In this document: piece by piece, positions 17,542 to 24,783 of the stretch
Position numbering within the stretch: the stretch's first letter is position 1
How the letters are laid out: each line of letters begins with the position of its first letter
From: Rhodanobacter sp. A1T4
Lineage (GTDB): Bacteria > Pseudomonadota > Gammaproteobacteria > Xanthomonadales > Rhodanobacteraceae
Assembly (NCBI RefSeq): GCF_014207185.1
Contig: NZ_JACHCP010000001.1
Span: 124,001-188,000 of the forward strand
Direction of reading: 5' to 3'
Length of the DNA stretch: 64,000 nucleotides
Made by a program: the position numbers and the translations under genes
The notes under the pieces: model-generated
Databases searched by the model: none
What the model was told of the DNA's origin: nothing
What the model saw: the letters and a program-made list of their open reading frames with translations, nothing else

Positions 17542-17679
17542 GGTTGTGAGTAACTTCGTGAGTATCTTCGCGAAGTCTCATGGTAAATTCCAATTTAAGT
17601 CAGCTACTTAGATTGACTATTCTGTGCCGGGTGCCCACCAGAAATATCAAAGGCTTGCAGAGATGCAGGCCTTTTCTTT
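17542..17679. repeat. Diverged repeat block, copy A
   Basis: The block opens with GGTTGTGAGTAACTTCG, contains a ...TGCCCACCA-like element, the exact string GAAATATCAAAGGCTTGC, and ends in a terminator hairpin. A diverged second copy lies at 20011-20135 in the same orientation. The flanking sequence (17455-17541 and 17680-17822) holds nothing else recognisable. Confidence 0.65.
17649..17679 (+). terminator. Terminator hairpin in repeat copy A
   Basis: AAAGGC-T-TGCA pairs with TGCA-G-GCCTTT around the loop GAGA, followed by a short T-rich run (TTCTTT). It also ends copy A of the 130-bp repeat. Confidence 0.65.
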
Positions 17680-17822
17680 GGTGCGGTGTCCAACCCAGGT
17701 CCAGATCATCCTTGAGAAAACTCCTTCGACAGGAAGGCTACGAGTGTCATGTAGCTACCAAAAATCGAAGAGCAACGGGAGGCCGGCAAAATGTAGACGC
17801 GGCCTGTCCTGTTTCGGACGAG

Positions 17823-18473
17823 CTAATTTTCCTGACTTATCGGAAGCGTAGATGGGAGCGACTTCATCGCATATTCGAAAGCGCCGGTTGTCGTTATTGA
17901 AAGCGACCCCTCGTCGGGGTTTGCTCCTATGCCTTCGAAGGTAACCCGGAGGTTTGAAAAGAGCCAGTCGGCGCTAATGCCATCGACCTGTGCTCCCATT
18001 CTGTTCGGTACATGTTTCTTGGTAAGCGTCGTGGGAACGCCGTACTTTTTCCTGAGCATGGCGTAGATGCTTTTCTGGCTATCCACTCCGCTTGTACGCA
18101 CACGAATGCCCTGTACGGTCCCGTCAAGTATTTGCAGCTCGAAGCTGCCCGCGCGGTTGCTCGAAACCACCCAGGGCTCATCTGAGTGGTTGAAATGGAC
18201 AGGGGTAGTTTTAGAGCGACCGTCAGCGGTTGCCTCGCCACGGGTCGGTGGCTCCAGGCAAGTGGCGTCTAAGGTTGCTGACCAGGTCTTGCCATCGAAA
18301 AGCCCTTCTCTGGTGGTCGGACAGATGAGCAGGGTCGGTCGCTGTCCGAGAGTGAAACCAAACGCCTCAAGACTGGGTGCGGGCTTTGGGGTCGATCCCC
18401 TGGTGTGCTTGGCTGCTTGTACGGAACCGCTCGCAACAGTGAGTGCGAGCATCAAAAAAAGCCTTCCCTTCAT
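17823..18473 (-). CDS. Secreted protein of unknown function
   Basis: A 216-residue protein with a clear signal peptide (MKGRLFLMLALTVASGSVQA). The mature part has a strand-rich feel (FELQILDGTVQGIRVRTSG; YAMLRKKYGVPTTLTKK; LRVTFEGIGANPDEGSLSI). The 'KYG.P' segment resembles many periplasmic proteins that compare predicted gene dose of unknown DUFs, but I cannot assign a family. It lies between the two copies of the diverged repeat. Confidence 0.7.
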   Translation of the reverse strand: MKGRLFLMLALTVASGSVQAAKHTRGSTPKPAPSLEAFGFTLGQRPTLLICPTTREGLFDGKTWSATLDATCLEPPTRGEATADGRSKTTPVHFNHSDEPWVVSSNRAGSFELQILDGTVQGIRVRTSGVDSQKSIYAMLRKKYGVPTTLTKKHVPNRMGAQVDGISADWLFSNLRVTFEGIGANPDEGSLSITTTGAFEYAMKSLPSTLPISQEN

Positions 18474-18655
18474 CTTGCTTCTAGTCCCCTGGAATATCTA
18501 CAGCCTATCAAATCTCTACCTGCCTCGAAGACTTCCTGATCAAAGTCGAGGGCGAGCGGCTTGTCGCTGCTCCGTGAGTCCGGTCCGATTCCAGAGGGGC
18601 GGGCAATAGCCGACGCTGCAACGTCCGGTAGAGCCGATGATGGGGGCTACCTGTC

Positions 18656-18775
18656 TTATTTTCTGGCCGACTCCGCCACAAAGTTGCCTGCCGAAAAAAT
18701 GGCAAGAACGACGAGAATCAGCGCGCTGACGATCAGCGAAAAAGAAATCGCAACTAACCTCACTACCCAGCGCAT
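18656..18775 (-). CDS. Small single-span membrane protein (39 residues)
   Basis: The ATG is preceded by AAGGGG at good distance. The peptide has a basic N-terminus (MRWVVR) and one hydrophobic helix (LVAISFSLIVSALILVVLAIF), then a short polar end. It is the second such mini membrane protein in this accessory block. The function is unknown. Confidence 0.5.
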   Translation of the reverse strand: MRWVVRLVAISFSLIVSALILVVLAIFSAGNFVAESARK

Positions 18776-19017
18776 AAGTACCCCTTGTCGATCTCAGCCG
18801 GCGAGTATGGCGGGTGCTGATGACGCTATAGCGACGGTAGCCGCATGTGTTTGGTGTTGGTCATCGGCTCCACCGGAGGAAACCTCGGAGCGGTCTCACA
18901 TCACGGCGAGGTCTTGAACTTGATCCCGTGGCTGACATCGTGCGCTCCGGAGACTGACAGCGCATCAGCGAATGCCTACATAGTCATAAGTCATTCCCTG
19001 CTAGGAGTTCTGTCGCC

Positions 19018-19086
19018 ATGGCAGCAATCTGTACTTGCCCGGGAAGTCTGGTTCCTCACCGATGCACCGAGCACCACGAACCGTAA
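19018..19086 (+). CDS. Possible 22-residue Cys/His-rich peptide
   Basis: TAGGAG lies 11 bases before an ATG that opens a frame of 22 codons containing CTC, RC and HH, a pattern that could bind metal. A strong terminator follows within 25 bases, so a very short transcript unit is possible. This may also be a relic. Confidence 0.25.
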   Translation: MAAICTCPGSLVPHRCTEHHEP

Positions 19087-19109
19087 GCAATCCCCTTGCG
19101 CGGTTCACT

Positions 19110-19136
19110 GGCCCCCGAAAGGGGGCCTTTCTCTTT
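19110..19136 (+). terminator. Rho-independent terminator
   Basis: GGCCCCC and GGGGGCC pair perfectly around a GAAA tetraloop, followed by TTTCTCTTTT. This is one of the strongest hairpins in the window, although only a 22-codon frame precedes it. Confidence 0.8.
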
Positions 19137-19160
19137 TGAGAGCTGGCGCCAGCGACTGGC

Positions 19161-19200
19161 CCCGTATGCAGCACATCTACCCCGTATGCAGCACATCTAT
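19161..19200. repeat. 20-bp tandem duplication
   Basis: CCCGTATGCAGCACATCTAC is followed directly by the same 20 bases with one change at the end. The second copy contains the stop codon (19197-19199) of the small membrane protein gene, so the duplication lies exactly at the gene end. Confidence 0.85.
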
Positions 19201-19481
19201 TGTTGGGGGCTGGCGTTTTCCGCGCATGGACCGGATCTATTCGAATGCGCCTGGTTCTGCATGGATTGAGTCTTCGCACTGATAGGAGCCGCCCATATCG
19301 CGAGGGTGACCGTCAGTACGGCCACGATGACAGCCGCCAGCTTCGACCACAGCGGCATCGATGCGGAAAGGAACGATGTGGTCAGAGCGATCACCAACGC
19401 GACCCCGGGGACCAGGCTTTTCATGGTTTCATTCTGGACGATTCGGACAAGAAGTTCTTTGAATTTGACGTTCACAGCCAT
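19197..19481 (-). CDS. Small two-span membrane protein
   Basis: A 94-residue protein with two hydrophobic helices (about residues 20-37 and 44-64) and a polar C-terminal tail. The ATG at 19481 is chosen over the longer frame because GGAGTG precedes it. That ribosome binding site lies inside the end of the DUF3761 gene, and the two reading frames overlap by 10 bases, so translation is probably coupled. I do not recognise the family. Confidence 0.6.
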   Translation of the reverse strand: MAVNVKFKELLVRIVQNETMKSLVPGVALVIALTTSFLSASMPLWSKLAAVIVAVLTVTLAIWAAPISAKTQSMQNQAHSNRSGPCAENASPQQ

Positions 19482-19774
19482 TTCGACACTCCGCCATGGT
19501 GTGGACACGTCCCGCGGTGTTTCATGCTGAAGCTGTGGCTGGCGTCGTGGCATTGGGCGGTAGCACTGGCGACCACTGCAACCCATGCGTTATGGACCGA
19601 ATGTCCCTCACGATTGACGTAGCTCCCTTGCTCGATGGGCGTGGTCGAGCCATTTGTGACACTTTGTGCGCTTTGCTGAGGTTGCTGCTGCGCGTCACTT
19701 GGCGTGACCAGAAGGCTATTTAGCCCCATCGCCAGCAGGCAAAGGCATAAAGACAAGCTGATGTGCTTGAACAT
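19472..19774 (-). CDS. Secreted DUF3761 protein
   Basis: A 100-residue protein with a signal peptide (MFKHISLSLCLCLLAMGLN) and a C-terminal DUF3761-type core: ATAQCHDASHSFSMKHRGTC then HHGGVSKWL. The two cysteines of that core are present. The family is found in small secreted proteins and has no settled function. GGGGAT precedes the ATG. It overlaps the small membrane protein gene behind it. A truncated paralogue lies at 20848-21024. Confidence 0.75.
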   Translation of the reverse strand: MFKHISLSLCLCLLAMGLNSLLVTPSDAQQQPQQSAQSVTNGSTTPIEQGSYVNREGHSVHNAWVAVVASATAQCHDASHSFSMKHRGTCPHHGGVSKWL

Positions 19775-20010
19775 CTGGATCCCCGTTTTGTTCGAACGCA
19801 GGGATCAAAGCAAGAGCGCTGCCAAGTTACTTCGACCGCCGGAAGTGCCGTGGGAGGCGTCTTATGGGCCAGTGGAGATTTTTAGTCACGAATGACAGGC
19901 GTTTATCTCAAATTGGCGTCCCTTCGCATGCATCCCCGGGAGCTAGGTTGCTTGCCTGATTGGCTCACATCGGGCCTGCTATGCAGAATCTTGCCGGGGC
20001 GCTGTGGGTA

Positions 20011-20135
20011 GGTTCTGTGAGTAACTTCGGCAGCGTGATAAAAATTTTTCAAAATCACTCAATTACTTGATATAACTATTCAGTGCAGGATGCCACCCGA
20101 AATATCAAAGGCTTGCGGAGGTGCAGGCCTTTTTG
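20011..20135. repeat. Diverged repeat block, copy B
   Basis: It starts with TGTGAGTAACTTCG, carries CAGTGCAGGATGCCACCCGA and GAAATATCAAAGGCTTGC, and ends with a terminator hairpin, matching copy A at 17542-17679 in order and orientation. The centre is diverged and shorter. Confidence 0.65.
20107..20134 (+). terminator. Terminator hairpin in repeat copy B
   Basis: AAAGGC-T-TGC pairs with GCA-G-GCCTTT, followed by a T-run. It is the counterpart of the hairpin at 17649-17679. Confidence 0.65.
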
Positions 20136-20397
20136 TTGCTCTAAATTCAGAATTTCGGACAAGATTTTGGGCAGCAAAACATTCGCGAGTGTGATGGCGT
20201 GCGGATCTTGGGGCGAGTTGGTACGGCATTTGCAGTAACAAATAACATTGGATTTCACCTAGAGCAGCAAACTGCCATGCGTGCGGCTGAAACGCAGCAA
20301 AGGTGATGTGCGTTCGTGAATCCGTTAGTTAGATTGCTACGTATCTGAACGTAGGGAAATGGCTGACGATTTCTGATCACTTGCTTGGAGTTTTTCC

Positions 20398-20655
20398 ATG
20401 TCCGTTCTAAACCCTATTGAGCTTTTTGCCCAAACGGCTGGCATGCTTGCCCACGCGGACTGTCCGCAGTGTGGCAAAAAAGATACATCGGCCCTTGCGC
20501 CCGGGCGGAAAGCCTCCGGACCCTGCGAATGGTGCCTTGAGCGGCAGCTGCTGCTCGATCATGTGCGGCATTGGTTGCAGCGCAGTGGGGTTACGCCTGC
20601 GACGGATCGTGCGCATGAGCGAACCAGTGCACGGCATGAGGCGGTCGAGAGCTAG
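20398..20655 (+). CDS. Small protein with two CxxC pairs (zinc-ribbon-like)
   Basis: An 85-residue protein. CPQC (about residues 22-25) and CEWC (about 43-46) would form one zinc knuckle, followed by a helix with basic residues. TTGGAG precedes the ATG. It has no recognised family and stands alone in the accessory block. A nucleic-acid or protein-binding role is possible, by analogy to other zinc ribbons. Confidence 0.6.
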   Translation: MSVLNPIELFAQTAGMLAHADCPQCGKKDTSALAPGRKASGPCEWCLERQLLLDHVRHWLQRSGVTPATDRAHERTSARHEAVES

Positions 20656-20847
20656 CCGTACAACAATATCGCCCTTGGGTCATGGCATCAGTTGCTGCTG
20701 GTTTTTCGGCGTTGGACTTGCGCGACTATTGATCAGCTCGCCATCGCTGCTGGAGATCATTCATTCAGACGGAATCACGAGGTGATACGGGCTTTTTGTT
20801 GTTGCTCGATTAAGCGAGGAAGTATTCAGCCGCTCGATGAAAGAAAT

Positions 20848-21024
20848 CTAAAATTTCCACCAGTCGGCTTTTTTCGGTTTCCCGGCGGCCGCATTCGAGC
20901 CATATGTGACGCTGCGCGCGCTTTTCTGGATGTGTTGCTGTGCAGTGGTCTGATTTGCAAAGACCTGGTTCAGCCCCATCGCCATTAGGCAAAGGCATAT
21001 CGACAGGCCGGCATACTTCAACAT
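20848..21024 (-). CDS. Short secreted peptide, truncated paralogue of the DUF3761 protein
   Basis: The 58-residue product begins MLKYAGLSICLCLMAMGLN, identical at 13 of 19 positions to the start of the protein at 19472-19774, and likeness continues to SVTYGSN (against SVTNGST). The cysteine/histidine core of DUF3761 is missing; instead the protein ends KKADWWKF. It may be a decayed copy or a peptide in its own right. Its ATG overlaps the end of the frame upstream. Confidence 0.5.
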   Translation of the reverse strand: MLKYAGLSICLCLMAMGLNQVFANQTTAQQHIQKSARSVTYGSNAAAGKPKKADWWKF

Positions 21025-21242
21025 TCCGCGTGCTCATCAGTTTCTGAATGAGGATTCGAAGCAAGATTTTTGCCAAGAAGTCGGTCTGCGCCCATGAGTG
21101 AGGCGAGCCGGGCATTCAAGACGGTCGCAAGATCCTTGATTCCACAGTCGCCACGCATTTCCGACACGACCGTCATGCGCAGAGTTTGACCATGACAACA
21201 GACAAATTCATGATGTTTCCGGTGACCTTGACTGTACGTCAT
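21018..21242 (-). CDS. Possible 74-residue protein between DUF4031 and the short secreted peptide
   Basis: The frame overlaps the end of the DUF4031 gene by 35 bases and its stop overlaps the start of the 58-residue peptide gene. The second half reads like a helix (IKDLATVLNARLASLMGAD). There is no good ribosome binding site, and no family is recognised. The close packing on one strand is the main reason to list it. Confidence 0.28.
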   Translation of the reverse strand: MTYSQGHRKHHEFVCCHGQTLRMTVVSEMRGDCGIKDLATVLNARLASLMGADRLLGKNLASNPHSETDEHAEC

Positions 21243-21528
21243 CAGCTGTTTTCACCAGCGCACGCCGTGCTCGCCAGATAAGTGCGGCGGTTCTCCTGTC
21301 AACGACTATCGCTCCCGCCTTGATTGCCGCTTCGCGGAGATCCGGCTTCAGGTCATAGTGCGGTGCGCTGACCTTGTTCTGAAACCATTCGATGCGCATG
21401 CCTATCTGCGAGGCGATCGCATGCAGCTCGGTCAGATCAAGCATGTCAGTGAACATATGGCAGCTTGGCGTTACCTGTCCATGCACCACCCAGCCATAGT
21501 TGTAGAGGCTATCGACGTAGACGGTCAT
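21208..21528 (-). CDS. DUF4031 domain protein
   Basis: A 106-residue protein with the DUF4031 pattern: MTVYVDSLYNYGW at the start, CHMFTDMLDLTELHAIASQ, WFQNKVSAPHYDLKPDLREAA and GAIVVDRR. The family is small, common in phages and accessory regions, and has no proven function. A ribosome binding site is not obvious. It heads a closely packed set of minus-strand frames down to 20848. Confidence 0.75.
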   Translation of the reverse strand: MTVYVDSLYNYGWVVHGQVTPSCHMFTDMLDLTELHAIASQIGMRIEWFQNKVSAPHYDLKPDLREAAIKAGAIVVDRRTAALIWRARRALVKTADDVQSRSPETS

Positions 21529-21552
21529 AACTGGTGTCCGGCTCGACCAAGG

Positions 21553-22782
21553 TCAGCAGCAGTGATCATGATGGTGTGCGTGGCTCGCATCCGCATGGTC
21601 ATGACCACCGCCGCTCATCATGCACATCATTCGAGGGCCGCCGCTGCGGAAGAACGTGATGGCCAAAATGCTGGCGACAATAAAAAATGCGATGTCCAGC
21701 ATCGTTGTGTAGTTGAAGCTGATCGTTGCCATGGATACGTTTTTCCCATGTTGCGATGGTATCCATCCAAGCAGAAAAAATATTCCTTCGACGCAAAGTG
21801 CCGCCAGCACCATCACGAGGTAGAACGTGATGAAAAGAAATAGCGTCGGCTTGCTTCCGTAGTACTTGCGATAAATATTCAGGATGGGCGGAATGATCAG
21901 GTCGCCGAAGATAAAGGCAACTACACCGCCGAAGCTGATACCTCCGTTCCACAACACGGCTGCCAGCGGCACATTCCCGACCGAGCAGGTGAATGCGGCA
22001 ATCGCGATCAAGGGGCCGATCGCCGCACCCCACAGGGCGATCAGCCACATGCTCCGGCCTTGCAGAAAAAAGACCTGCCAGTAGTGATCCGGCACCCAGG
22101 CACCTAATACACCTGCAACCAATAGTCCCACTAGCACATCTTTCCAAACCATCGTCCAGTTCATCACGTAGTAGTGGCTGATCGCGATCCAGCCTTTGCG
22201 CGAAGCAAGGCGATCGCGCCAGGTACCGGTACGTTTACCCATCGCCATGGCGGCATGGCCATCCATCGAACTGGTCGCATCGCCCCTGGCGTGTTCAATC
22301 GCAGCGTGCTCCAGCTTTTTCGGCAACAGCAGCGCATAACCGGCGCTCAGCAGGATCAGCATGATAGTGCCTCCCACAAATTCAGCGGCCGCGAACTGCC
22401 ACGCCATCAATACCCACAGCAGCACGCCCAGTTCCAGCACCAGATTGGTGGCGGCGAACTGAAACGCCATGGCGGCGGTGAAATCACCACCCTTGCGCAC
22501 GATCGAACGCGCCATCGCCACTGCTGCGTAGGAACACGATGAGGTCGCCGCACCGAGCAGCCCCGCGATCACGATCGAGCGTGGCCTGCGATCAGGCAGC
22601 AGGGTCGACATTGTGTCCTTGGACACCACCACTTCAATGATCGCGGAAAAGGTGAAGCCCAGGCTCAGACCCCAGAAAATCTGCCAGAACATCGTGAGCG
22701 AGAGCCACAGGGCGTGGCCAATGGCGCTGAGAATCTGCATGGCGAATCGTGATTTCTCCAATGCCTGGTGGGTAGTCTGCAT
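21553..22782 (-). CDS. DUF318/ArsP-type permease with His-rich C-terminus
   Basis: A 409-residue membrane protein with about eight to nine helices in the two-half layout of the predicted permease family PF03773. Conserved segments include LLGAATSSCSYAAVAMARS and its mirror AAFTCSVGNVPLAAVLW, each with a pore-region cysteine as in ArsP. The last 20 residues are Gly/His/Asp/Cys-rich (GGGHDHAD, HAHHHDHCC), typical of metal handling. A metal or organoarsenical efflux role is inference. The start could also be the Met at 22740. Confidence 0.82.
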   Translation of the reverse strand: MQTTHQALEKSRFAMQILSAIGHALWLSLTMFWQIFWGLSLGFTFSAIIEVVVSKDTMSTLLPDRRPRSIVIAGLLGAATSSCSYAAVAMARSIVRKGGDFTAAMAFQFAATNLVLELGVLLWVLMAWQFAAAEFVGGTIMLILLSAGYALLLPKKLEHAAIEHARGDATSSMDGHAAMAMGKRTGTWRDRLASRKGWIAISHYYVMNWTMVWKDVLVGLLVAGVLGAWVPDHYWQVFFLQGRSMWLIALWGAAIGPLIAIAAFTCSVGNVPLAAVLWNGGISFGGVVAFIFGDLIIPPILNIYRKYYGSKPTLFLFITFYLVMVLAALCVEGIFFLLGWIPSQHGKNVSMATISFNYTTMLDIAFFIVASILAITFFRSGGPRMMCMMSGGGHDHADASHAHHHDHCC

Positions 22783-22858
22783 GGCGCCGGCCTGTCAGTT
22801 TGTCAGGGTATCCAGCCGGCGCTCATGGGTTTTGTTGATGACTTCCTTCAGGCAGGCA

Positions 22859-23500
22859 TCAGTGCTTGGCGCCTACTGCGGCAGGGGCAGGGGCTGTCGC
22901 TGGTGTGCTGTCCATGGCAGCGCCCATCGATTTCATCGTCTGATCCATCGCCTTGTCGCGCGCATCTGGCACGGCGGCGAGCTTCTGTGCTGACTCAAGA
23001 TGCGACTTCAGCGTGGGAAGCGTCGTCTTCACGAACTGCTGAATGTCGGTGTCCTTGGTTTGTTTGCCTTCATCGGTAAACATCTTTATTGCGTCCTGGT
23101 GATCTTTGACCATGGCCTTTGACCAGGCTTGGTCAAAACTGGTGCCTTTCATGGCTTTCAGGCTGTCGCTCTGCTTCTGGGCGTCATTGGCAGTATTTGA
23201 AGGAAAGCTCACTTTTTTGCTTTCGGCCAATGTCTTGAGTGCGACATTGGCCTTGGTGTGGTCGTCGACGATGCGCTGCGCCAGCTGCTTCACCTGGTCG
23301 TCGGAAGATTTGCTGATGGCCATCTGACCCATCTGCACCTCGGCCATGCCGTCTTTGGCAGCGTTCTCGATGAATACGGTGTCGGCTGCACTGAGGCCGC
23401 CTTTTCCGCCGCCGGTGTTGTCTGACTGCGCAGCGGCAGTCCAGGCAAAGCCCAGGAACAACGTTGAAACGAGTGCCCGTTGGGAATATCGCATCGTCAT
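22859..23500 (-). CDS. Secreted DUF4142 protein
   Basis: A 213-residue protein with a signal peptide (MTMRYSQRALVSTLFLGFAWTAAAQ) and the helical DUF4142 (ferritin-like) domain: FIENAAKDGMAEVQMGQMAI, QLAQRIVDDHTKANVALK, KAMVKDHQDAIKMF. It ends in an Ala/Pro-rich tail. The ATG at 23500 follows AAGGAA; the longer open frame upstream is not coding-like. The gene lies 76 bases upstream of the permease gene on the same strand. Confidence 0.85.
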   Translation of the reverse strand: MTMRYSQRALVSTLFLGFAWTAAAQSDNTGGGKGGLSAADTVFIENAAKDGMAEVQMGQMAISKSSDDQVKQLAQRIVDDHTKANVALKTLAESKKVSFPSNTANDAQKQSDSLKAMKGTSFDQAWSKAMVKDHQDAIKMFTDEGKQTKDTDIQQFVKTTLPTLKSHLESAQKLAAVPDARDKAMDQTMKSMGAAMDSTPATAPAPAAVGAKH

Positions 23501-23828
23501 GGTGATTCCTTTTATGTCCTTGGACCGACAGATCAAATCCCATCGGCTGGAAAGAGTGTGTGATGACTGGCGCTGGGGGCCTGGCGGCAGCCAGTGTGGA
23601 TGATCGGCCTTCGTCGACGCGCAGAGCGGTTCTTGCCCCAATCCGCTAAACTTCAGCGGCTTACGGGCAGGTTCTGCCGTAACTTTCTACCGCTTAGAAG
23701 CGGTAGTTGATCGCTTCGACGTATTGGCGTGTTACCGGCGTTGCCGGCCACTCGACACCGATATCCTTGGTTTGCGCGCGGACTTCGTTCGGTGCCTGTC
23801 GGGATAAGGTACTCAGGTATATCAAGTT
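23501..23828. other. Intergenic region before arginase with three inverted repeats
   Basis: No gene is seen. Between 23641 and 23706 three short hairpins follow one another: CCGCT/AGCGG (23643-23659), ACGGGCAG/CTGCCGT (about 23663-23680), and the perfect palindrome CTACCGCTT-AG-AAGCGGTAG (23687-23706). None carries a T-run. They may be a regulatory leader or binding sites for the arginase promoter, or stop the opposite transcript. Confidence 0.5.
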
Positions 23829-24743
23829 ATGAGCATGAAGACCGTTTCATTGATAGGGGTACCGACCGATATCGGTGCCGGACATCGCGGTGCGTCGATG
23901 GGGCCGGAAGCGCTGCGCGTCGCCAACCTGTTCGCCCGGCTGGAGCGTTGTGGTCTGAAGGTGATCGACCGCGGCAATCTGCAGGGGCCGATCAATCCGT
24001 GGCAGCCGCCGATGGATGGTTATCGGCATCTGGACGAAGTGGTGGCTTGGAATACGGCCGTCTATACGGCTGTTCACCAAGAGCTTCAGGCGGGTCGGCT
24101 GCCGATCATGCTCGGCGGTGATCACTGCCTGGCGATTGGCTCGATTTCAGCGGTTTCCCGTCATTGCGAAGACGAAGGCAAAAAGCTTCGCATCCTGTGG
24201 CTGGATGCGCATACCGACTTCAATACCGCTCTCGCTACACCATCGGGCAATATCCACGGCATGCCGGTGGCGTGTCTGTGCGGCAACGGTCCCGATGTGC
24301 TGACCCAGCTCAGCGGCCACAAGCCGGCGGTCAGGCCGGAGGTATTTCGGCAGATAGGCATCCGCTCGGTCGATGCGGGTGAAAAGAAACTGGTGCGCGA
24401 AGCGAATGTGGGCGTTTACGACATGCGCTATATCGACGAAGTGGGCATGAAGCGCACGATGGAAGACGCGCTGGCTGATATGGACGAGGGCACCCATCTG
24501 CACGTGAGCTTCGACGTTGATTTTCTCGATCCCAGCATCGCGCCGGGTGTCGGCACCACCGTGCGCGGCGGCCCGAATTATCGCGAAGCACAGCTGTGCA
24601 TGGAGATGATTGCCGATACCGGGCGGTTGGCCTCGCTGGATATCGTCGAACTCAACCCGGCGTACGACAAGCGCAACCAGACCGCCAAACTCGCGGTCGA
24701 CCTGGTCGAGTCGCTGTTCGGCAAGTCGACGCTGATCCGCTGA
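23829..24743 (+). CDS. rocF: Arginase
   Basis: A 304-residue manganese enzyme cutting arginine into ornithine and urea. Metal-site motifs are in order: GGDHCLAIGS (about residue 97), DAHTDFNT (about 125) and SFDVDFLDPSIAPG (about 230). Length matches bacterial RocF. The first of two close ATG codons is given; the ribosome binding site is weak. trpS follows after 40 bases. Confidence 0.93.
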   Translation: MSMKTVSLIGVPTDIGAGHRGASMGPEALRVANLFARLERCGLKVIDRGNLQGPINPWQPPMDGYRHLDEVVAWNTAVYTAVHQELQAGRLPIMLGGDHCLAIGSISAVSRHCEDEGKKLRILWLDAHTDFNTALATPSGNIHGMPVACLCGNGPDVLTQLSGHKPAVRPEVFRQIGIRSVDAGEKKLVREANVGVYDMRYIDEVGMKRTMEDALADMDEGTHLHVSFDVDFLDPSIAPGVGTTVRGGPNYREAQLCMEMIADTGRLASLDIVELNPAYDKRNQTAKLAVDLVESLFGKSTLIR

Positions 24744-24783
24744 TAGCCACCGTTCAACCATCGATCACCCAAAAGCGAACACC

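Larger units (their letters stand above)
18776..19196. other. Gene-poor stretch in the accessory block
   Basis: No ordinary gene is seen. The stretch holds a possible 22-codon frame (19018-19086), a strong terminator hairpin at 19110-19136, and the first part of a 20-bp tandem duplication. Confidence 0.5.
19775..20397. other. Gene-free stretch with repeat copy B
   Basis: No supported gene is seen over about 620 bases. It holds copy B of the diverged repeat with its terminator, and is visibly AT-richer than the core genes around the block (for example runs of A and T near 20040-20080). Confidence 0.55.

Noticed and set aside
17580-17900. 106-codon plus-strand frame
   Set aside because: It starts within repeat copy A and runs through its terminator; the composition is Arg/Cys-rich and not protein-like.
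15258-20135. tRNA-Thr 3' end duplicated in the repeat blocks
   Set aside because: The blocks share only short strings such as GTGCC and ACCA with the tRNA end. That is too little to call them copies of this tRNA.
20076-20258. 60-codon minus-strand frame
   Set aside because: It reads through the terminator of repeat copy B and has no ribosome binding site or family.
15405-23700. Integrase or transposase in the accessory block
   Set aside because: No tyrosine or serine recombinase and no DDE transposase motif was found in any frame. The block therefore cannot be called a complete mobile element.
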